NCBI GenBank assembly: GCA_041395325.1 | Contig: JAWLAT010000047.1 | Coordinates: forward strand, 1 to 21,578 | Direction of reading: 5' to 3' | DNA: 21,578 nucleotides | Source: JAWLAT01 sp041395325 | Lineage (GTDB): Bacteria; Pseudomonadota; Gammaproteobacteria; Xanthomonadales; SZUA-5 | Position numbers and translations under genes: made by a program | Part shown: piece after piece, positions 16,029-21,578 of the stretch | Position numbering within the stretch: the stretch's first letter is position 1 | Layout: each line of letters opens with the position of its first letter | The notes under the pieces: generated by a model | Databases searched by the model: none | Told to the model about the DNA's origin: nothing | The model's input: the letters and a program-made list of their open reading frames with translations, nothing else

Positions 16029-17750
16029 ATGAGTTCGACTGGAAAGAACCTCGCAGGCCTCAGCGGCGTAGCCAGGCGTCTGGTGCTGGATGGCGACCTG
16101 ACCGAGGAAGACGCGCGTCGCGCCGTCGAGTCGTCGGCGAAGCAACGTCTGTCCATCATCACCTATCTGGTCGAGCACAGCATGGTGAAGCCCGCGTCGG
16201 TGGCGCGTGCGGCGTCACTGGAGTTCGGCGTCCCCCTGTTTGATCCCTCCGGCCTGGATTTCGCTCAAGTTCCGGCGCGGCTGGTGGACGAACGTCTGAT
16301 CGAGAAACATCGGGCGCTGCCGATCTTCAAGCGTGGCAATCGGTTGTTTGTCGGCGTGACCGACCCCACCAATGACCGGGCACTGGAGGAAATCAAGTTC
16401 CAGTCCAAGATGCTGGTCGAGCCGATCCTGATCGATGAGGACTCACTCACCCGTGCGCTGGAGCAGATGCAGGCCGCTTCGAGCACGGACATCGAGGGCA
16501 TCGATGATGCCGAAGGCCTTGAGGATCTCGACGTCGGCGAAGCGGGCGACGATGGCGACAGCGGCAGCGGCGTGGACGCATCCGGGACGGACGACACGCC
16601 GGTGGTGCGCTTCGTCAACAAGGTGCTGGTCGATGCGATCAAGCGCGGCGCTTCGGACATTCATTTCGAGCCCTATGAGTCGAACTATCGGGTCCGCTTC
16701 CGGATGGACGGCATTTTGCGCGCCGTTGCCGGCCCTCCCGTCAAGCTCAGTTCGCGCATATCCAGCCGCCTGAAGGTGATGTCCGGTCTCGATATTGCCG
16801 AGCGGCGCGTTCCCCAGGACGGCCGCATCAAGTTGAATCTTTCCAAGACCAAGTCCATGGACTTCCGCGTCAGCACCTGTCCAACCCTGTTTGGCGAGAA
16901 GATCGTCCTGCGAATCCTGGACGGGTCGGCTGCCAAGTTGGGCATCGACAAGCTAGGCTACGAAGACGAACAGAAGCAGTTGTTCCTGGACGCGATCGCC
17001 AACCCCTACGGCATGGTGTTGGTGACCGGCCCCACCGGTTCGGGCAAGACCGTTTCGCTCTATACGGCGCTGAACATCTTGAATACCGAGAGCCGAAACA
17101 TCTCGACGGTCGAAGACCCCGTCGAGATCCGTGTGCCCGGCATCAATCAGGTGCAACAGAACGCCAAGCGTGGCATGACCTTCGCAGCTGCACTGCGGTC
17201 ATTCCTGCGCCAGGATCCCGACGTGATCATGGTCGGCGAGATTCGCGACCTGGAAACGGCCGAGATCGCCGTCAAGGCGGCGCAGACCGGCCATATGGTG
17301 CTGTCCACGCTGCACACCAACGATGCTCCGCAGACGGTCGCGCGTCTGATGAACATGGGCATCGCGCCCTACAACATCATCTCATCCGTGACCCTGGTCA
17401 TTGCCCAACGCCTCGCACGGCGGCTGCACGAATGCAAGGAACCCCTGGTCCTGCCCAAGGAGGCGCTGCTCGCCGAAGGCTATAAGGAAGCAGACATCGA
17501 GGGCATGCAGCTGTACCAGGCCAAGGGTTGCACGGGCTGCAACGAAGGCTACAAGGGCCGCGTCGGCATCTACCAAGTCATGCCGATGACCGAGGACATT
17601 GCCAAGATCATTCTGTCAGGCGGCAACGCGATCCAGATTGCCGACCAGGCCCGCTCGGACGGAATCAACGATTTGCGCGCTTCAGCCTTGTTGAAAGCCC
17701 GCAATGGTGTGACCAGTCTGGCCGAAATCAACCGCGTGACGAAGGACTGA
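16029..17750 (+). CDS. pilB: PilB, type IV pilus extension ATPase
   Basis: PilB is the cytoplasmic hexameric ATPase that powers pilin polymerisation through the platform protein PilC. The 573-residue protein has an N-terminal MshEN/T2SSE-N domain (about 10-150), a type that can bind cyclic-di-GMP, and an acidic linker (about 153-190). The ATPase domain has Walker A GPTGSGKT at 334-341, an Asp box around VEDPVE (361-366), Walker B in DVIMVGEIRD (398-407) and a His box in GHMVLSTLHTND (421-432). The zinc-binding region has C501 and C504 (GCTGC), but the first half of the usual tetracysteine site reads L-H467-E-C469-K, so one expected cysteine seems replaced by histidine with shorter spacing. 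The start codon is ATG 16029, with an in-frame stop shortly upstream. pilC follows after 18 nt. Confidence 0.97.
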   Translation: MSSTGKNLAGLSGVARRLVLDGDLTEEDARRAVESSAKQRLSIITYLVEHSMVKPASVARAASLEFGVPLFDPSGLDFAQVPARLVDERLIEKHRALPIFKRGNRLFVGVTDPTNDRALEEIKFQSKMLVEPILIDEDSLTRALEQMQAASSTDIEGIDDAEGLEDLDVGEAGDDGDSGSGVDASGTDDTPVVRFVNKVLVDAIKRGASDIHFEPYESNYRVRFRMDGILRAVAGPPVKLSSRISSRLKVMSGLDIAERRVPQDGRIKLNLSKTKSMDFRVSTCPTLFGEKIVLRILDGSAAKLGIDKLGYEDEQKQLFLDAIANPYGMVLVTGPTGSGKTVSLYTALNILNTESRNISTVEDPVEIRVPGINQVQQNAKRGMTFAAALRSFLRQDPDVIMVGEIRDLETAEIAVKAAQTGHMVLSTLHTNDAPQTVARLMNMGIAPYNIISSVTLVIAQRLARRLHECKEPLVLPKEALLAEGYKEADIEGMQLYQAKGCTGCNEGYKGRVGIYQVMPMTEDIAKIILSGGNAIQIADQARSDGINDLRASALLKARNGVTSLAEINRVTKD

Positions 17751-17768
17751 CGTCAAGGAACCCGTGCC

Positions 17769-19007
17769 ATGGCGACCAAAGCAGCCACCAGTGTTTCCAG
17801 TACCTCACTGCTGACCTTTACCTGGGAGGGTAAGGACAAGCGTGGCATGGTGCTCAAGGGCGAGGAACTGGGCAAGAATGCCAACCTTGTCAAGGCCGAG
17901 TTGCGCCGCCGCGGCATCAATCCTACGCGGGTGAACGAGAAGCGTGCCGGTTTGTTCTCCAAGTCTGGCAAGGCGATCACGCCCAGAGAGATTGCCATCT
18001 TCAGCCGGCAGCTGGCGACCATGATCCAGGCCGGTGTGCCGCTGGTGCAGAGCTTTGACATCATTGCCGGCGGACAGGCCAATCCCCGCTTCAAGGAATT
18101 GCTGACCAAGATCAAGGGCGATGTGGAAGGCGGCGCCACGCTGAACGAGGCTCTCGCCAAGTATCCCGTCCAGTTCGACGAGTTGTACGTCAATCTGGTT
18201 CGGGCAGGTGAGGGGGCCGGTGTGCTGGACACCGTGCTGGACACCATCGCGACCTACAAGGAAAACATCGAGACGCTGAAGGGCAAGATCAAGAAGGCCT
18301 TGATCTATCCGTCCGTGGTCATCGCGGTCGCCCTGATTGTCAGCGCCATCCTGCTGATTTTCGTGGTGCCGCAGTTCCAGAATTTGTTCAAGAGTTTCGG
18401 CGCCGAACTGCCGGCCTTTACCCAGATGATCGTCACGGCCTCGGACTTCATGATCGGCTACTGGTGGGCGGTGCTGATCGTCGTGGGTGGTACCATTTTC
18501 GGCCTGGTTGCGCTGAAGAAACGCAGTCCCGCCTTCGCACACTCGCTCGAACGCATGATGCTGCGCCTGCCCGTGGTCGGCATGATCCTGCACAACTCGG
18601 CCATCGCGCGCTTCGCGCGTACGCTGGCAGTGACTTTCAGGGCCGGTGTACCTTTGGTCGAAGCCCTTGATACGGTCGCTGGCGCTACGGGCAGCGTCAC
18701 GTACGGCAACGCCGTCAAGCGCGTCAAGGAAGACGTCAGTGTCGGTCACCAGCTCAATCTGGCCATGCGGCAAACCGGGGTATTCCCCAACATGGTCGTG
18801 CAGATGACGGCAATCGGTGAAGAATCCGGCGCACTCGACACGATGCTGATGAAGATTGCCGAGTTCTACGAGCAGGAAGTCAACAACGCCGTCGACGCGC
18901 TGTCGAGTCTGCTCGAGCCCTTCATCATGGTGATCATCGGCGTGATTGTCGGTGGCATGGTCATCGGCATGTACCTGCCGGTGTTCAAGCTCGCCGCCGT
19001 GATGTGA
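17769..19007 (+). CDS. pilC: PilC, type IV pilus inner-membrane platform protein
   Basis: PilC is the polytopic inner-membrane protein that couples PilB ATPase motion to pilin insertion at the pilus base. The 412-residue length is typical. Two tandem T2SSF domains are visible: the first (about 75-195) contains FSRQLATMIQAGVPLVQ, the second (about 275-400) contains FARTLAVTFRAGVPLVEAL. GEESGALD marks the second cytoplasmic repeat, matching GEGAGVLD in the first. Hydrophobic segments lie at about 172-195, 220-242 and 380-405. ATG 17769 lies 18 nt after pilB, and pilD begins 25 nt downstream, so pilBCD form an operon. The identification is secure. Confidence 0.97.
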   Translation: MATKAATSVSSTSLLTFTWEGKDKRGMVLKGEELGKNANLVKAELRRRGINPTRVNEKRAGLFSKSGKAITPREIAIFSRQLATMIQAGVPLVQSFDIIAGGQANPRFKELLTKIKGDVEGGATLNEALAKYPVQFDELYVNLVRAGEGAGVLDTVLDTIATYKENIETLKGKIKKALIYPSVVIAVALIVSAILLIFVVPQFQNLFKSFGAELPAFTQMIVTASDFMIGYWWAVLIVVGGTIFGLVALKKRSPAFAHSLERMMLRLPVVGMILHNSAIARFARTLAVTFRAGVPLVEALDTVAGATGSVTYGNAVKRVKEDVSVGHQLNLAMRQTGVFPNMVVQMTAIGEESGALDTMLMKIAEFYEQEVNNAVDALSSLLEPFIMVIIGVIVGGMVIGMYLPVFKLAAVM

Positions 19008-19032
19008 CGGAGACTGGCAGAGGAGCCGCGCC

Positions 19033-19893
19033 ATGGAGGGCGCCATCGAGATGCTGTACTGGCCCGTCGTCGTCGCCGGCTTGGGCCTGATCATCGGCAG
19101 CTTCCTGAACGTCGTCATTCTCAGATTGCCTGTGCGCATGGAATGGGCATGGCGCCGACAGGCGCGGGAAGTGTTGGAACTCGACCAGGTGGAAAACGAG
19201 CCGGAACCACCCGGTATCGTCGTTCGTGGCTCGCACTGCCCACATTGCGATGCGCCCATCCGACCCTGGCACAACATTCCTCTACTGGGCTACGCGATGC
19301 TCCGTGGGCGCTGCGCCAGCTGCAAGGCGCACATTTCCTGGCAGTATCCGCTGGTCGAGCTGCTGACTGGATTGCTCTTCCTCGCTTGCCTGTGGCGCTT
19401 TGGTGCGACCAGCCAAGCGGCCTGGGCGATGGCATTTACCGCCATTCTCGTTGCAGGCGCCGGCATCGACTTTCGTACTCAGCTGCTTCCGGATTCGCTG
19501 ACGCTTCCTTTGTTGTGGCTGGGTCTGCTGCTCAACTGCAGCGACAGTTTCGTGCCTTTGCGTGATGCCGTGATCGGCGCCGCTGCGGGCTATCTGAGCC
19601 TGTGGAGCGTGTTCTGGCTGTTCAAGCTGATCACCGGCAAGGAAGGCATGGGCTACGGCGATTTCAAGCTGCTGGCCGCGCTGGGAGCCTGGATGGGTTG
19701 GCAATCGCTGCTTGGCATCATTTTGCTGTCCTCTGTCGTGGGCGCAGTGTTGGGTGGCGCAATGCTCTACTTCAAGGGCAAGGATCGCGACGTTCCGATA
19801 CCGTTCGGCCCCTTCCTGGCTGCTGCCGGATGGTTGATGCTGATCATCGGCCCGCAGTTGGCCGCCTGGCAGCCGATCTTCGCACTGGGTTGA
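19033..19893 (+). CDS. pilD: PilD, prepilin peptidase and N-methyltransferase
   Basis: PilD is the inner-membrane aspartic protease that cuts the leader of the pilins before Phe and N-methylates the new N-terminus; it often serves type II secretion pseudopilins too. The 286-residue protein has the N-terminal GSFLNVVILRLP motif of the methyltransferase part. The zinc-type tetracysteine loop is complete (C69, C72, C94, C97: CPHC and CASC). The two catalytic aspartates are D146 in GIDFRTQLLPD and D210 in GMGYGDFK. Several membrane helices follow the cytoplasmic loop. Its visible substrates are the two pilins in this window. ATG 19033 is used; an internal ATG six codons later (MLYWPV) is a possible alternative start. 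coaE follows after 5 nt. Confidence 0.96.
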   Translation: MEGAIEMLYWPVVVAGLGLIIGSFLNVVILRLPVRMEWAWRRQAREVLELDQVENEPEPPGIVVRGSHCPHCDAPIRPWHNIPLLGYAMLRGRCASCKAHISWQYPLVELLTGLLFLACLWRFGATSQAAWAMAFTAILVAGAGIDFRTQLLPDSLTLPLLWLGLLLNCSDSFVPLRDAVIGAAAGYLSLWSVFWLFKLITGKEGMGYGDFKLLAALGAWMGWQSLLGIILLSSVVGAVLGGAMLYFKGKDRDVPIPFGPFLAAAGWLMLIIGPQLAAWQPIFALG

Positions 19894-19898
19894 CGAGC

Positions 19899-20543
19899 GT
19901 GCCCATCGAAGCTGCTCGTCAGCGCCCCTGGACGGTCGCGTTGACCGGCGGCATCGCTTCCGGGAAGTCCACGGTCAGCGACGGATTCGCCAAACAGGGC
20001 ATCACGATCGTCGACACCGATGTGCTCGCCAGACAAGTGGTGGCACCTGGCAGCTCTGGGCTACGCGAGATCGCGACACAGTTTGGCCCGAACGTTCTGC
20101 AACCCGATGGCAGCCTCGATCGACGTTGGCTGCGTGAACGGGTCTTCGAAGATCCATTGGCGCGCAGGCAACTGGAGCGCATCACGCATCCGCGCATACG
20201 AGATGCCGCCATTTCGGAAGTTGCACAGGCGCGCTCACCCTATGTCGTGCTGGTGGTGCCGCTGCTGTTCGAGCACCGGTCTGCGTACCAGTGGGTCGAC
20301 CGAATCCTCGTCGTCGATGTCAGTCGGGAGACCCAGCTTGGGCGGCTCCGGGCACGGGACGGCATCAGCGAGGCACTGGCTGAAGCCATGTTGTCTGCGC
20401 AAGCGACACGGGAAGCGCGGTTGTCGATCGCCGACGACGTGATTGGCAATGAAGGTGGATTGGACACCTTGGCAGAGTCCATCACCGAATTGCACCAGGA
20501 CTACCTTGATCGCGCCCGCCACCGGCTCGATTCACCGAGCTAG
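19899..20543 (+). CDS. coaE: Dephospho-CoA kinase
   Basis: CoaE phosphorylates the 3'-OH of the ribose in dephospho-CoA with ATP, the final step of coenzyme A synthesis, in the cytosol. The 214-residue product is near the usual length of about 200. The P-loop GGIASGKST is at residues 17-25, followed by the family motifs VDTDVLAR (with the substrate-binding aspartate), LERITHPRIR and VVPLLFE. I chose GTG 19899, 5 nt after the pilD stop; a TTG at 19890 overlapping pilD is possible, and a longer frame within pilD is a shadow. The pilD-coaE linkage is common in gammaproteobacteria. Its TAG stop lies in the CTAG shared with the convergent Nudix gene. Confidence 0.95.
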   Translation: MPIEAARQRPWTVALTGGIASGKSTVSDGFAKQGITIVDTDVLARQVVAPGSSGLREIATQFGPNVLQPDGSLDRRWLRERVFEDPLARRQLERITHPRIRDAAISEVAQARSPYVVLVVPLLFEHRSAYQWVDRILVVDVSRETQLGRLRARDGISEALAEAMLSAQATREARLSIADDVIGNEGGLDTLAESITELHQDYLDRARHRLDSPS

Positions 20544-21493
20544 AACGCGCGAATGCCGGCCACCCCATGTGCGCCCATCCTGTGTGCATGCCGCCAATCG
20601 TTGGGGTGCATGCCACCCAAGGCAATGACCGGCAACTCCACTCGCTGCGTCATATGCCGGAACGCTGACCATCCCAGCGCAGGCCGATCCGGGTGGGATG
20701 CCGTGTGCCTGACCGGCGACAGCAGCAACCAGTCCGCATCCAGCTTCAACGCGTGCTCGATCTCCGCCGCTGAATGACACGCCACAGATAGCCATCGATC
20801 AGGACCGACAGGACGCGACTGCAGTTCACAGGCTTTCCAGCTAGTCAAGTGCACCCCGTGCACTCCGGCCATTGCCACCAGATCGATTCGGTTGTGCGCC
20901 AGCACACCCACCGTCGACCGATGGGCTGAGTCTGCAACACGCGTCAACTGCTCGGCGTAGGCCTTTTCAGTCAGCTGGGGGGAGCGCAGCATGAACCAGC
21001 GCTGCAGTGGCCACGGACCAGACCACCAATCGGGGGCGGATGCGGGCCGAAATCGAGGTGAGTAGTCCGCTTCAATCACATCGCTGGAGATGGTCAACAG
21101 GTGCGGAGCGGCGAGCCTTCGAAGCAAGCGACGGTCCAATCTGGCCAGGTCCAGTCTGGCGGCAAGGATCGGTGGTATCCAGCGCAGCTCCTGGTGCTCC
21201 ACGCAACGAGCGGGCCCATAGCGGCGACTGGCCAGCAGATGCAACTGAAGGTCGCGTCCGGGATCGGCAGCAACGCCACCGGGCAACGGCTTCCAGGAGG
21301 GCGCGGACGAGGGGTTCAGCAGGAGCTCCTCGTGGAGTTCCCGCGTCAATGCCTGTCCAAGGCCCTCCCCTGCTTCCACCTTGCCACCAGGAAACTCCCA
21401 CTGATGCGCATGGTGGCGGTCAAATGCGCCGCGCTGCGCCAGCAGCACCCGACCATGATCATCGAAGAGTGCCGCCGCGACGACCTGTGTCAT
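20540..21493 (-). CDS. Nudix (MutT-like) hydrolase fused to a thiamine-phosphate-synthase-like domain
   Basis: The 317-residue protein joins two domains. Residues 1-125 are a Nudix hydrolase of the MutT type, with QWEFPGGKVEAGE and RELHEEL forming the Nudix box (G37, E43, R51, E52, E55, E56). The usual glycine near the end of the box is L58. MutT clears 8-oxo-dGTP from the nucleotide pool. Residues about 130-317 resemble the ThiE/TenI TIM-barrel: HNRIDLVAMAGVHGVHLT, ACHSAAEIEHA, LLLSPVRHTASHPDRPALGW and PVIALGGM. This fusion is a known gammaproteobacterial arrangement; the role of the second domain is unclear and need not be thiamine synthesis. ATG is at 21491-21493. It converges on coaE with a 4-nt overlap. 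The domain assignment is secure, the exact activity is not. Confidence 0.9.
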   Translation of the reverse strand: MTQVVAAALFDDHGRVLLAQRGAFDRHHAHQWEFPGGKVEAGEGLGQALTRELHEELLLNPSSAPSWKPLPGGVAADPGRDLQLHLLASRRYGPARCVEHQELRWIPPILAARLDLARLDRRLLRRLAAPHLLTISSDVIEADYSPRFRPASAPDWWSGPWPLQRWFMLRSPQLTEKAYAEQLTRVADSAHRSTVGVLAHNRIDLVAMAGVHGVHLTSWKACELQSRPVGPDRWLSVACHSAAEIEHALKLDADWLLLSPVRHTASHPDRPALGWSAFRHMTQRVELPVIALGGMHPNDWRHAHRMGAHGVAGIRAF

Positions 21494-21578
21494 GTCCCTG
21501 CCGCAGATCTCCGCTTTCGCTTCCGCTACCGTCGCGCCGCCGAAATGAGGCGGCTCCTGCGACGGCTGGAGGCGGCGG
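21494..21578. other. Unassigned window edge
   Basis: These 85 bases lie upstream of the Nudix gene on the minus strand. They are too short to assign; I saw no convincing end or start of a neighbouring gene, and no clear promoter. Confidence 0.4.

Noticed and set aside
21494..21578. Possible 3' end of a secA-like gene upstream of the Nudix gene
   Set aside because: secA often precedes mutT in related genomes, but none of the frames here shows the SecA C-terminal cysteine motif.

Overview
The window reads as chromosomal housekeeping DNA of a high-G+C gammaproteobacterium. The gene order fits the Xanthomonadales/Lysobacterales best: sucCD divergent from pilSR, then pilins, pilBCD and coaE, plus a sufBCDS operon. 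That placement is inferred from gene content and order; no rRNA or species marker is present. Coding density is high. I saw no tRNA, rRNA, CRISPR array, phage or transposase gene.

Region 1 (1-4706, + strand) is a SUF iron-sulfur cluster operon: the 3' part of sufB, then sufC, sufD and sufS. A two-gene module sits between sufB and sufC: a 69-residue protein and a small polymerase-beta-fold nucleotidyltransferase, arranged like a toxin-antitoxin pair. Successive genes are stitched together by 4-nt GTGA/ATGA overlaps, so the module is translationally embedded in the operon.

Region 2 (4707-6105) has an intergenic inverted repeat built of 9-bp GACACRAAG units, then a class III alcohol dehydrogenase (glutathione-dependent formaldehyde detoxification). 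Region 3 (6115-9929, - strand) carries sucC, sucD and a glutamine-dependent NAD+ synthetase, convergent with the dehydrogenase.

Region 4 (10166-20543, + strand) is a type IV pilus cluster: pilS and pilR (two-component control of sigma-54 pilin promoters), a TfpX/TfpZ-type pilin accessory protein, two paralogous pilins, pilB (extension ATPase), pilC (platform), pilD (prepilin peptidase) and coaE (last step of CoA synthesis). Each pilin gene has a recognisable -24/-12 promoter with the correct 10-bp GG-GC spacing. The first pilin gene ends in a strong intrinsic terminator; the second is followed by a hairpin without a T-tract.

Region 5 (20540-21493, - strand) is a Nudix hydrolase fused to a thiamine-phosphate-synthase-like domain. 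It converges on coaE, and the two stop codons share one CTAG. The last 85 bases hold nothing I can assign.

The items most worth following up are the nucleotidyltransferase module inside the suf operon, the twin pilins with separate sigma-54 promoters (one with a cluster of CTGTC motifs) next to a TfpX-like protein, and the GACACRAAG inverted repeat.
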